This document shows, in pieces, positions 1-8,100 of a stretch of 64,000 nucleotides of DNA. The notes under the pieces are model-generated. The model saw only the letters and a list, made by a program, of their open reading frames with translations, made no database searches and was not told where the DNA came from. Position 1 is the stretch's first letter. The number at the start of each line of letters is the position of its first letter. Origin of the DNA: Xenorhabdus ehlersii (GTDB lineage: Bacteria > Pseudomonadota > Gammaproteobacteria > Enterobacterales > Enterobacteriaceae). The stretch is taken from contig NZ_RAQI01000001.1 of assembly GCF_003610465.1 (NCBI RefSeq), positions 806,001-870,000 of the forward strand, read 5' to 3'. Made by a program: the position numbers and the translations under genes.

Positions 1-2
1 AT

Positions 3-2255
3 TTGGAAGATTATGAGACACTTTATCATTTTGCTCATCAAAAAGATTTTCAATCTCTTATCAGTAAATTACAAGATTCTGATCGAAAATATAATTCAGG
101 CCTATTCGCCCTTGAAAATATTGACGAACTGATTAGTAATAAAAATTCTTGTATTTGGACAATCATCGAACAGCTTTACTTCCCCCAAAGTGCATATTCT
201 TTCTCCGTATTTTCTTCCGATATTTTAGGGAGTATTTACGAAGTGTTTTTGAGTGAAAAAATACGCATTAAGGAGCCTGGCGAAGTAGAGATTCAGCCAA
301 AAGAAGAGCACATTGATCGGGATGTTGTTACTACTCCCAGTCATATCATCAAAGATATTATTCGAAATACTGTTATTGAGTTCTGTAAAGACAAATCTGA
401 CGAGCAGATATTAAACTCTAAATTTGCAGATATTGCTTGTGGCTCAGGCGCTTTTTTACTTGAAGTATTTCAGACGATTCAAGATATTTTGATTGACTAC
501 TATATTGAACATGATCGTTCGAAATTGCAACAGCTAACTGAGCACAGTTTCAAATTGAAACTCTCTGTTAAAAAAGAGATTCTAACTCGCTGTATTTACG
601 GTATTGATAAAGATTTCAACGCTGTTAAAGCCTGTTCGTTTGGTCTACTTCTCAAACTACTTGAAGGTGAGTCAAAAGAGACTATAGGCTCCAATACGCC
701 AATTCTACCAAAAACAGATAGCAATATTCTTTTCGGAAATAGTTTGATTACTCTGTCTGACAATGTGAAAACAACTGATCTTTTTAGTGTTAATCCATTT
801 AACGTTGGTCATAGCTTTGACGTAATTGTGGGTAATCCACCCTACATGGCAACCGAACACATGAAGCAAATAACGCCAGCTGAACTACCAATTTACAAGA
901 AGAAATACAAATCCGCTTTCAAACAATTCGATAAGTATTTCCTTTTTGTAGAACGTTCAATGCAACTTCTGAAGGATAATGGCTATTTAGGTTATATACT
1001 GCCGTCAAAATTTACCAAAGTAGGTGCTGGTAAAAATCTACGTAAATTACTTTCTGATAATAAATACCTTTGTAAACTAATTTCGTTTGGTTCGAATCAA
1101 ATTTTCAAAAATAAAACAACCTATACTTGCTTATTATTTTTGAAAAAATCTCAGCAAGAAAAGTTTTCTTTCTATGAGGTGAAGAATTTCAAGAAATGGC
1201 TCATTCGTGAAGATACATTCTTGCTATCAAGTAATTATGAAGTAGATAAATTGGATTCAGATACTTGGATTTTGGAAAAAGAAACCAATGAAATCTTGCA
1301 GAAGATGTACAGTAAGTCCCAGCGATTAGGAGATATCTTAGGTCAAAAAGCGATTGCAAACGGTATTCAAACCAGTGCCAACGATTACTATATTCACAAA
1401 GAGATTAAGATCGAACAAGGCTATATTTACTTTGCATACGATGGTCATGAATATCATGTTGAGAAAGAATTGACTCGCCCATACTTTGAAACTCAGCGTT
1501 CAGGAGAAGACCATTTCTATACGTATAAAGACGTAGAGCCGAATGCTTTCGTCATTTATCCATACAAAAAAATAGGTGATAGAGTTCAACTTATAGAATA
1601 TGCGGATTTAGAGCAGAATTACCCGAAAATGTTCGAATTCTTGCAAGTAATAAAAGATAATTTAGATAATGGCAAACGTTCTATTAAGCCTGATCCTACT
1701 ACACCTAATGAATGGTATAGATATGGCCGTAGTCAAGCTCTCGAAAACTGCGATGTACCACAAAAGATCATTGTGGGCGTTTTATCAAATGGCTATAAAT
1801 ATTCAATAGACAATAACAGGACCTTCATATCATCAGGGGGAACCGCTGGTTACAGTATCATTAATGTTCCTGAAACTTGTCCTTATTCTATTTACTATAT
1901 TCAAGCGATTCTATCTTCAAGATACTTAGAGTGGTTTGCTTCGATATATGGTGAAGTATTCAGAGGTGGTTTTGTCGCCCGTGGGACAAAAGTTCAAATA
2001 CGGATGCCAATCCCAATAATCAATTTTGGCAATATAGAAGAAAAAGCGAAGCATGACGTTATTGCAGATTTACAACAAGGAATGAACAAACTGCATTCAG
2101 ATATATCCAAAGCAGATACACGCTCGAAAATCGTTTTAGAAAGACAGTTCGACAATGCAAAAGAACAAATGGATAAGTTTATAAAAGATTTGTTCGATCT
2201 TGGTATGCTAGACAGTAGAATCCCTTCTGTTACTGATTTGTATAACCATTTGTAA
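3..2255 (+). CDS. Eco57I-type restriction-modification protein, 5' end cut off by the window
   Basis: About 750 residues are visible and the frame is open to the window edge; the codon at position 3 is TTG with no ribosome site in view, so the true start lies upstream. The amino-methyltransferase core is clear: the SAM-binding motif ADIACGSGAFLL near residue 142 and the catalytic NPPY near residue 278. The last ~350 residues look like a TaqI/Eco57I-type target-recognition region. Proteins of this kind in type IIG systems carry an N-terminal nuclease of about 250 residues, which would lie outside the window. It converges on a 542-aa methyltransferase, the pairing known for Eco57I (bifunctional RM plus a separate M of similar size). 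The nuclease function is inferred, not seen. Confidence 0.8.
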   Translation: MEDYETLYHFAHQKDFQSLISKLQDSDRKYNSGLFALENIDELISNKNSCIWTIIEQLYFPQSAYSFSVFSSDILGSIYEVFLSEKIRIKEPGEVEIQPKEEHIDRDVVTTPSHIIKDIIRNTVIEFCKDKSDEQILNSKFADIACGSGAFLLEVFQTIQDILIDYYIEHDRSKLQQLTEHSFKLKLSVKKEILTRCIYGIDKDFNAVKACSFGLLLKLLEGESKETIGSNTPILPKTDSNILFGNSLITLSDNVKTTDLFSVNPFNVGHSFDVIVGNPPYMATEHMKQITPAELPIYKKKYKSAFKQFDKYFLFVERSMQLLKDNGYLGYILPSKFTKVGAGKNLRKLLSDNKYLCKLISFGSNQIFKNKTTYTCLLFLKKSQQEKFSFYEVKNFKKWLIREDTFLLSSNYEVDKLDSDTWILEKETNEILQKMYSKSQRLGDILGQKAIANGIQTSANDYYIHKEIKIEQGYIYFAYDGHEYHVEKELTRPYFETQRSGEDHFYTYKDVEPNAFVIYPYKKIGDRVQLIEYADLEQNYPKMFEFLQVIKDNLDNGKRSIKPDPTTPNEWYRYGRSQALENCDVPQKIIVGVLSNGYKYSIDNNRTFISSGGTAGYSIINVPETCPYSIYYIQAILSSRYLEWFASIYGEVFRGGFVARGTKVQIRMPIPIINFGNIEEKAKHDVIADLQQGMNKLHSDISKADTRSKIVLERQFDNAKEQMDKFIKDLFDLGMLDSRIPSVTDLYNHL

Positions 2256-2269
2256 TTTAAAAATAAAAA

Positions 2270-2292
2270 GCAGCTCATATTAAGTGAGCTGC
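2270..2292. terminator. Bidirectional terminator between convergent methyltransferase genes
   Basis: A perfect 8-bp stem (gcagctca / tgagctgc) with a 7-nt loop lies between two convergent stop codons. An A-rich run precedes it and a T-rich run follows it, so it can end transcription from both sides. Confidence 0.75.
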
Positions 2293-2306
2293 GATTTTGA
2301 TACATA

Positions 2307-3935
2307 CTATTTACGTAAACGTCTATCTCTTAACTTTTTCCAAATAGACATTAGGTTTTCATTATCTTCATTGGTAAAACCTAATTTAGATAAAATTGCG
2401 TCTCCTTGCATTCGCATAGCATCTTCAACTTTACCTTCTTTCACTAGCTGGTTCAGAGTAATCATATCGTGCTTATTACCTTCAATGACTGGGATATAAA
2501 GCTTTTCTATTTCAGAAGGAACAAGCTCTAATACCCCACCACCATAATAACGCCCTTCTAACTCTGCTGTGATGGCTGTTAGAGGGTTTAAAAAACTGCA
2601 CACCAAGTTTTCTGCGCTTGTGAAAGTCGAAGATACACGATAAGCCGTATCTGTTGTGTATGCTCCAAATTGGTTTAAAATCAGTCGAGGAGCTTCGTGA
2701 CAACGTTTCAGCATGCCAATTTCGGTGCTGTAAACGGATGGCACCTTATACCAAGGCTTGCGAATACGGCACTTATAACGTTCGTGATATTTCTCAGCTT
2801 CACCAAGCTCAATATAATCTTTTACCTTTGCAGGAGGCTTTTTAAGCTCTTCTTCGATGTATAAAAAGTTTGTTGGAAGACCTTGATCCTGATTGCTCTC
2901 ATGTTGTACTTTGTCATACAAGATACCAGGGCAGTGTTGACTACGGCCAAACATAGGATGAGCGTATTGTTCTAATCCATATTGCTTGATAGTTTCGTTA
3001 TCTACTAAAAAGAACTTGTTGGCTCCTGTTACAATGCCAACATCAACTTTTGCTATGTCTCTGAATTTATGTATAGATTCATGACTAATAAGCTTTTTAA
3101 TAAGTGACAGTTCGTTCTTTTCCAAGATTGCTTTTGTCCACTTACCTTCTATTGTTTCGCCGTTTATTCCCAAGGTCTTGTTAAATAGCTCATCAGGGGA
3201 TTCTTCAAGAAAGTCGAAACCATTTACACTAACAATACCAACACCTTCTGATGGTTGTTCAAGCCGTTCTTTCTTCTCAGCTAAAATAATGACAGCCCCT
3301 TGCAGAGTATCTTCAAACCAAATCTCTTTCGGGTCGAGTATCACGATTTTTGAACAGACTTGTCCCATATAGCTACGAAGCGATTGAGCATGCATTACGT
3401 GAATAATCTCAGAAGGGATAACCATTCCCATTCGACCACCATTCTTAAGTAAAGCAAGAGTCGATAGCAAGAAAGGAACCCAAGCATTTGTATGTTTAGT
3501 AAACTTCTGTCCTAATTGCTTAAAAACAAGTTCAGCCTGTTCCTGAAATGATTTTTCAAGAAATTGGTATCTTATAAAAGGAGGATTGCCGATAACAGCA
3601 TCAAACAAACTATGTTCTAGATTCAGTTGCTTGTTTGCCCAGACTAGAAAATCACCTTCTTTAACAATAGCATTGTCAAAGCCCAAGGTTTGACAACGTT
3701 CAGATGCTTTTTGAGCTTCTGTATCAAACAATTCAAAACAAGAAAGCTTAATAGTCTTATCACATTGATTATTGTTAAGTGATTGAATGAATACACCATC
3801 ACCGCAGCTTGGCTCTAAAACTGATTTAGGCCGTTTACTTAACACCCATTTAGTTACGTAATCTGCTAAGTTCTGAGGTGTGTAGTAACCACCTCTTAGC
3901 TTTTGGCTTGTCTGGTCTGCTTTAAATTTCATCAT
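2307..3935 (-). CDS. Adenine-specific DNA methyltransferase, M.Eco57I-like
   Basis: The protein has 542 residues. It carries the SAM-binding motif [11 protein letters not shown] (residues 39-49) and the catalytic NPPF (residues 117-120), in the order of gamma-class N6-adenine methyltransferases. The first residues ([17 protein letters not shown]) are typical of Eco57I/XmnI-type enzymes. Its length is close to that of M.Eco57I, and it faces a larger RM-type protein across a shared terminator. The likely role is to protect host DNA by modifying the strand not covered by the bifunctional enzyme. It overlaps the upstream small gene by 14 bp, so the two are co-transcribed. The target sequence cannot be read from the gene. 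Confidence 0.85.
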   Translation of the reverse strand: MMKFKADQTSQKLRGGYYTPQNLADYVTKWVLSKRPKSVLEPSCGDGVFIQSLNNNQCDKTIKLSCFELFDTEAQKASERCQTLGFDNAIVKEGDFLVWANKQLNLEHSLFDAVIGNPPFIRYQFLEKSFQEQAELVFKQLGQKFTKHTNAWVPFLLSTLALLKNGGRMGMVIPSEIIHVMHAQSLRSYMGQVCSKIVILDPKEIWFEDTLQGAVIILAEKKERLEQPSEGVGIVSVNGFDFLEESPDELFNKTLGINGETIEGKWTKAILEKNELSLIKKLISHESIHKFRDIAKVDVGIVTGANKFFLVDNETIKQYGLEQYAHPMFGRSQHCPGILYDKVQHESNQDQGLPTNFLYIEEELKKPPAKVKDYIELGEAEKYHERYKCRIRKPWYKVPSVYSTEIGMLKRCHEAPRLILNQFGAYTTDTAYRVSSTFTSAENLVCSFLNPLTAITAELEGRYYGGGVLELVPSEIEKLYIPVIEGNKHDMITLNQLVKEGKVEDAMRMQGDAILSKLGFTNEDNENLMSIWKKLRDRRLRK

Positions 3936-4110
3936 CTACCTTTGAAAAACTCTTAATAAGTTCATTTCTTTTTTCTTCTATATGTTTCTGAGCCTTATCT
4001 ACAAACCAGTCTTTAAGTGTTTGTTGTTCATGCGCTAATATTGAGTATAGGGCTTTTTTTAATTCTGGATCGACTTCCAAAACTATACGCCCTGATTCAC
4101 CTTTCGCCAT
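3922..4110 (-). CDS. Small ribbon-helix-helix protein, possible controller of the RM operon
   Basis: I place the start at the ATG at 4110, giving 62 residues ([19 protein letters not shown]...). An upstream ATG at 4143 is possible, but it would lie inside a palindrome that looks like an operator. The pattern [15 protein letters not shown], followed by two helices, resembles ribbon-helix-helix DNA-binding proteins of the MetJ/Arc/CopG kind. It overlaps the methyltransferase gene and is read first in the operon, the position expected of a regulator. It could also be an antitoxin-like protein without a partner. The fold is a motif-level inference; regulation of the RM genes is a guess from position. 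Confidence 0.55.
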   Translation of the reverse strand: MAKGESGRIVLEVDPELKKALYSILAHEQQTLKDWFVDKAQKHIEEKRNELIKSFSKVDDEI

Positions 4111-4132
4111 TAGATAACCTATGTGATATTTG

Positions 4133-4150
4133 TTATGTAACATAAGTTAC
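4133..4150. promoter_or_regulatory. Palindromic operator candidate upstream of the RHH-methyltransferase operon
   Basis: Two overlapping inverted repeats, ttatgtaacataa (one centre mismatch) and gtaac-ataa-gttac, lie about 25-40 bp before the chosen start of the ribbon-helix-helix gene. That is where an autoregulatory protein would be expected to bind. No binding data can be inferred from sequence alone. Confidence 0.35.
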
Positions 4151-4247
4151 AGATTTTTAGGCTAAATAGAAAGCTTCATTGGTAGAAAAATTTGAGTACC
4201 TTGGAAAGGGTTCTCTTTGTACCACCTATGGAGGTTTGTTAACGTAA

Positions 4248-5256
4248 CGCGATGCTCGACTTTAACATCCTATAACATTGGCTTGTTGAAGCCAGTCGCG
4301 TTGACTTTTACCTTGTTTAAAATTGGCAAAGATACCCAACGTGTGAGAAAGCAGTTTTCTGGCAATTCGATTACTCAAATGCCACAAATCCCGTGCCCAG
4401 CACTTCTCGATAGCAAATTGTCCGGCGAGTTGACTAATCACGGTTTCAATTAAACGGCGTTTGGCGTTAATGGCCCTTCTCGTTTTTCTGGGGAGGGGAG
4501 CATCCATATTGGCCCGCACCGGGGTAATCATTTCAATACCCTCTGCTTTCATTTCCTTTTTAAATTCAACGCCTAAATACCCTTTATCACCCAGCAAACA
4601 GCCTGTTATCGAGCCGATCACACCCCAGGCTGCTTTACGCTCACTGACATTGGCGGGCGTCAGTGTAAACCCGGTTACTACGCCGATTTCGTCTATCATG
4701 AGATGTCCTTTGAAACCGTAGTCAGTTTCGTTTTTGGCCGCACAGTACCCATAATCGGCTTGTCCTTTGAAGTTGGCACAGCCTTTTGCTCTTTTGAATC
4801 CACAGACGGGCAGCGGAAATCCGTCGATAATATGTACCGGCCTGTCGAGTGCGCCCAATAACCTCGCCAGCTTTTCTTGCAGTTGTTGTTTAACAACCCA
4901 AAGATTCGAAGTCTGTTTAGCGAAATTGGCGCGTGAACCTAGCCCCGGAAACCATTCGCGCCAGTGATGATTAAAGTATGTCCAAATGCCTTTATCTGTT
5001 GAAAATCCTAAAAATTCACCCACCACTTCCATCGTGATGGCTTCTGCATCGCTCAGTTTAGGCGGATATCCCCGGCTTCTGAATCGCCTACCTTGCTGTA
5101 ACTGCGTTAAATTGTCATCTATCCAACAAAACACCCAAATGATAAAATTTTGCTGTGACATAGCCTTTTGTTCCTTTATTTCTCTATTTTTGACGACTTA
5201 AAGTTATAAAGGAGCGGCTATGTCATTTCAACTCACCCTAAAAGTCGAGCATCGCG
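4248..5256 (-). mobile_element. IS982-family insertion sequence, intact, with 9-bp target duplication
   Basis: The element is 1009 bp. The ends share a 16-bp inverted repeat (cgcgatgctcgacttt on the left, its complement on the right), and ttaacgtaa is directly repeated at 4239-4247 and 5257-5265. Size, one transposase gene and target duplication length fit the IS982 family. The exact repeat, the clean ends and the open transposase frame indicate a fairly recent insertion between the RM genes and the ICE regulatory region. Confidence 0.85.
4262..5161 (-). CDS. IS982-family transposase
   Basis: 299 residues fill the element, ending 14 bp inside the left end. The acidic residues of a DDE transposase are recognisable in IDGFPLPVCGFKR (first D), LLGDKGYLG (second D) and the E of LIETVISQL. 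The phrase GFKGHLMIDEIGVVTGFTLTPANVSER is typical of IS982 and related enzymes. The frame is intact, so the enzyme may be active. Confidence 0.85.
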   Translation of the reverse strand: MSQQNFIIWVFCWIDDNLTQLQQGRRFRSRGYPPKLSDAEAITMEVVGEFLGFSTDKGIWTYFNHHWREWFPGLGSRANFAKQTSNLWVVKQQLQEKLARLLGALDRPVHIIDGFPLPVCGFKRAKGCANFKGQADYGYCAAKNETDYGFKGHLMIDEIGVVTGFTLTPANVSERKAAWGVIGSITGCLLGDKGYLGVEFKKEMKAEGIEMITPVRANMDAPLPRKTRRAINAKRRLIETVISQLAGQFAIEKCWARDLWHLSNRIARKLLSHTLGIFANFKQGKSQRDWLQQANVIGC

Positions 5257-5265
5257 TTAACGTAA

Positions 5266-5670
5266 GTACATATTGTTTCAATCAAGCCTGATTTAATAGT
5301 CGACTTTGAATGTGTAAGACAATACAAACCAAAATTCGAAAAAGAATTTTTCATCACAAGAAAATTTGAGAAATATATTAAAGCGGTTAAAACTAAATAA
5401 CATTCCAAAATAGTGCTACACCTTGCATAACATAAGCCCTTTGTATTCAAATGGTTGAAGGCAATATGTGTAGCAACATTATGAAATCCTATTTAGCGAC
5501 AAACATGTTCTTACGTAGTCTGGAATATCGTTTTACTAAGCTTTAAAATAACTATGATCAGTTAGATGTATGAGCTATTATTATGGTGCCTTCTTGTTGA
5601 ATTGTTTTTTATTTGAACAGAGTCGGTAACCAAATAACTTAATTTACTTGTTAAACTTACATATTCGATT
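5266..5670. other. AT-rich gap after the IS, no gene seen
   Basis: I see no open frame with a ribosome site or recognisable protein here. The short minus-strand frame at 5238-5450 starts inside the IS end and has no coding character. The stretch probably represents the old flank of the RM genes before the IS982 insertion. Confidence 0.5.
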
Positions 5671-5671
5671 A

Positions 5672-5700
5672 TTGAATTAGATAACTTAATCAGTTAAAGT
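5672..5700 (+). promoter_or_regulatory. Sigma-70-like promoter for the structured RNA and regulator
   Basis: TTGAAT at 5672-5677 and TAAAGT at 5695-5700 are separated by 17 nt. They sit just before the first hairpin of the folded leader, so transcription would begin near 5707. Both boxes deviate from consensus, consistent with a moderate promoter. Confidence 0.45.
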
Positions 5701-5706
5701 AAAAAA

Positions 5707-5890
5707 GCTATCAGCAAAATCTGATAGTCGGGGATTTGCAACCCTGTTAAAGAGTAACCCACTGGTAGAAATTTTCTGCCAGTGTGCCTGCTATCGCACC
5801 TTCAATGGCGGTTCAGGCAGGGGAGGCTTCGGTCTCGCCGGACGGTTACTCCCGGTATTGCAAACCCTGTCTGAACTACCACCAATAATC
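5707..5890 (+). ncRNA. Structured leader resembling phage C4-type antisense RNA
   Basis: The segment folds strongly. There is a 7-bp hairpin at 5708-5727, a 12-bp hairpin at 5760-5784, a tgcctg/caggca stem at 5785-5819, a UUCG-capped stem near 5823-5837, and a long-range pairing of gagtaacc (5752-5759) with ggttactc (5844-5851). The stretch gttcaggcaggg (5811-5822) can instead pair with ccctgtctgaac (5865-5876), so two structures exclude each other. This layout recalls C4 antisense RNA of phages P1/P7 and the CI RNA of P4, which control phage genes by RNA-RNA pairing and termination. Membership of that family is from memory and needs a covariance search. It precedes a Ner-like regulator. Confidence 0.5.
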
Positions 5891-5909
5891 AACAGAAGGG
5901 GAAGCAGGT

Positions 5910-6173
5910 ATGACTCACACTCAACAAGACTGGCACCCAGCCGAAATTATTTGTGCATTACGCAAACGTGGTACGACACTCGCCGCTTTATCCCGTGAAT
6001 CGGGACTCAGTTCTTCTACACTGGCAAATACCTTATCCCGCCCATGGCCCAAAGGGGAGTTTATCATCGCTACCCGTTTGGAGCTGGCGCCGTCTGAAAT
6101 CTGGCCCAGCCGTTATTTTGACCGCCATGGTAATTTGATTGAGCGAAAAGCACGCAAATCGTTTGCTGGATAA
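5910..6173 (+). CDS. Ner/Nlp-family DNA-binding regulator
   Basis: 87 residues starting MTHTQQDWHPAEIICALRK. The body (ALRKRGTTLAALSRESGLSSSTLANTL) is a helix-turn-helix of the Mu Ner / SfsB kind, and the tail IWPSRYFDRHGNL is the family's usual ending. A purine-rich site (agaaggggaagcagg) precedes the ATG. Such proteins act as small repressors or activators of phage-like lysogeny and mobile-element genes. Directly downstream of a folded RNA leader and upstream of the transfer genes, it is a good candidate for controlling the element. Confidence 0.85.
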   Translation: MTHTQQDWHPAEIICALRKRGTTLAALSRESGLSSSTLANTLSRPWPKGEFIIATRLELAPSEIWPSRYFDRHGNLIERKARKSFAG

Positions 6174-6348
6174 TACTCTGTTATTATCTATGACATTCAA
6201 TACGATAATACCGGTTCAGGGTTTATCCGTTATTCTCTGTTACGACCTCTTTATTTTCAGCAAACACAGTTGAGTTGTTCATTGAATACATCACCGGGTT
6301 CCTTGCATAGTCAGGATTATTTTACGACTGAGCAGGAACCTATCTGGC

Positions 6349-6891
6349 ATGAAAATAAACGCGTTAATCGGCTTAATGGTGGTCATACTGACGGGATGTG
6401 CGACTCCCGTAAAACAACCGCTATCTCAGCCTTCCCAAAGTCGTTTTCCTTCCGTCACGCTGACACGCAACATTCAGCCTGTTTCACCGGATATTTATGG
6501 ACAACAACCTGAAGTTGTTCGTTATGGCCGTTATTTGCTGGTCAGTACCGACCCGACAGAAGCACAATATGCCCCGCTTTCCCAATTGGTTGATATCCAT
6601 ATCCCTGCGTCCCAGAATCCCACGGTTGCTGATGCGATGCGTTATGTGTTGCGTCAATCGGGTTACTCGTTATGTGCACCGGATAAAACCCATGACATCT
6701 TATATCGCCAGCCATTGCCTTCTGTGCACTATCAGTTAGGCCCTGTCCGGTTACGCACCGCATTGCAAATCATGGCAGGCCCGGCCTGGCAACTGGACGT
6801 GGACGAGGTGCAGCGAGTGGTTTGTCATCATTTACGACAAGGCTATCGGCTACCGGCTTCGGTTAAACAAACGCAGCAGGGAGGGCATTGA
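6349..6891 (+). CDS. PilL2-like ICE lipoprotein (TIGR03748 family)
   Basis: 180 residues with a lipoprotein signal: MKINALIGLMVVILTGC ends in the lipobox cysteine (C17). The rest (VVRYGRYLLVSTDPTEAQYAPL, then DAMRYVLRQSGYSL) matches the N-terminal region of PilL of PFGI-1-class ICEs, thought to be part of the conjugative type IV pilus or envelope apparatus. The other pil genes are not beside it, so either the pilus operon lies elsewhere or only this gene is kept. Its TGA overlaps the next start (TGATG), indicating translational coupling. Confidence 0.75.
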   Translation: MKINALIGLMVVILTGCATPVKQPLSQPSQSRFPSVTLTRNIQPVSPDIYGQQPEVVRYGRYLLVSTDPTEAQYAPLSQLVDIHIPASQNPTVADAMRYVLRQSGYSLCAPDKTHDILYRQPLPSVHYQLGPVRLRTALQIMAGPAWQLDVDEVQRVVCHHLRQGYRLPASVKQTQQGGH

Positions 6892-7586
6892 TGAAATTGC
6901 ATCGTTTCGGTTTATTGGTCTGGTTACTGAGCAGTTCAGTGTGGGCAGCCACACCGGCACCGTTAGCTTCGCAGCAGACACGAACGACAGAAAGCCAGCC
7001 GCAATCCCTGAAAAGCCAGGCTAAACAATGGAAATTAAGTGCCGATGAATACCAGCGCTATCAGCACCTGATGAAGGGGCCACGGGGTATCCAGTCGCCG
7101 GGGCTTGATCCGCTGACCACATTAGGCATTGAAGCCGAAAACGATACCGAGCGCCGCCGTTATGCTGAACAGTGGGTTAAATCAGAGTTTGCCCGTACCG
7201 AAAAAGAGCTGCGTTTCCAGCGGGAAGTGGATGCGGCCTGGCAGCGGCTGTTTCCGGATGTGTTGCCGGTCAATATGACAACATCGCGCGAGACAAATGG
7301 CCGGCTGGCACTGTTTGTCAGAGCCAAAGATTGCCCACAATGTGAAGCCCGTTTGAGCGAAGTCCTGGCGGCTAACCAGCCCGTCGATATTTATTTGGTA
7401 GACAGCCAACGTAATGATGACACCTTACGGCTGTGGGCCAAAAACCATCATATCCCCGTTGAACGGGTACGTAACCGGCAAATCACACTGAATCATGATG
7501 CGGGGTACTGGTTCCGGTTCGGCAAGGGGTTGATGCCGGTACTATTGAGGCAAGGAGAGCAGGGATGGCACATCACATCATTATAA
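6891..7586 (+). CDS. TIGR03759-family ICE protein (PFL_4693-like)
   Basis: 231 residues from the ATG at 6891, which overlaps the previous stop and has gggaggg upstream; a TTG one codon earlier is less likely. A signal peptide (LLVWLLSSSVWA) implies export. The central stretch LSADEYQRYQHLMKGPRGIQSPGLDPLTTLGI is the hallmark of this ICE family, and the C-terminal half has a thioredoxin-like feel (LFVRAKDCPQCEARL with CPQC). Its role in conjugation is not established; the conserved location next to TraD suggests the periplasmic part of the mating channel. Confidence 0.8.
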   Translation: MKLHRFGLLVWLLSSSVWAATPAPLASQQTRTTESQPQSLKSQAKQWKLSADEYQRYQHLMKGPRGIQSPGLDPLTTLGIEAENDTERRRYAEQWVKSEFARTEKELRFQREVDAAWQRLFPDVLPVNMTTSRETNGRLALFVRAKDCPQCEARLSEVLAANQPVDIYLVDSQRNDDTLRLWAKNHHIPVERVRNRQITLNHDAGYWFRFGKGLMPVLLRQGEQGWHITSL

Positions 7587-8092
7587 TGAAACGGCTGAGG
7601 GAGTTACCTATTATCAGCCTGTTATGGATCACTGCCTGTCAGGCTGAACTGAATGTCATTGCCGATTTAGGCGGCCAGGATGCCTCGCCTTTTTATGAAA
7701 GTATTTATGCTCAACCGGGTGATATTTCTGCACGACCCCCGTATTCCTTACCAGAAATGGTTGGCGAAGCCGCGATGTTGCCCGTTAAAACACCGGAACT
7801 GACACCGGGGCAGGTGATAAGCCGATCACTGCAATTGCCGGGCATTGGGGCGTTATTTCTGATTGGTGATGATCCCAATTCACGCCAGTGGTTAAGCCAG
7901 AATGCCGCCCGATTCAAGCAATTACACGCCGTGGGGCTGGTCGTCAATGTCAGTGAGATAGCCGGTTTACAGTCACTGCGGGCATTAGCGCCGGATGTCT
8001 TGTTATCGCCGGCTTCCGGTTCGGAATTGGCTCGCCGGTTGCAACTGCAACATTATCCGGTGTTAATCACCGAAACGGCGCTCTCTCAATAG
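7586..8092 (+). CDS. TIGR03765-family ICE protein (PFL_4695-like)
   Basis: The most likely start is the ATG at 7586, which overlaps the upstream stop (taATG); an in-frame ATG at 7565 would overlap the previous gene by 22 bp. The 168-residue product has a short N-terminal hydrophobic export signal (LPIISLLWITACQA). The segment LNVIADLGGQDASPFYESI and the tail YPVLITETALSQ are typical of the family. In related ICEs a lytic transglycosylase gene often sits between this and the preceding gene; here there is none. Confidence 0.8.
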   Translation: MKRLRELPIISLLWITACQAELNVIADLGGQDASPFYESIYAQPGDISARPPYSLPEMVGEAAMLPVKTPELTPGQVISRSLQLPGIGALFLIGDDPNSRQWLSQNAARFKQLHAVGLVVNVSEIAGLQSLRALAPDVLLSPASGSELARRLQLQHYPVLITETALSQ

Positions 8093-8100
8093 TTATCACC

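Noticed and set aside
5238..5450. 70-codon minus-strand frame after the IS982
   Set aside because: It starts in AT-rich sequence, runs into the IS target repeat and has no ribosome site or recognisable protein.
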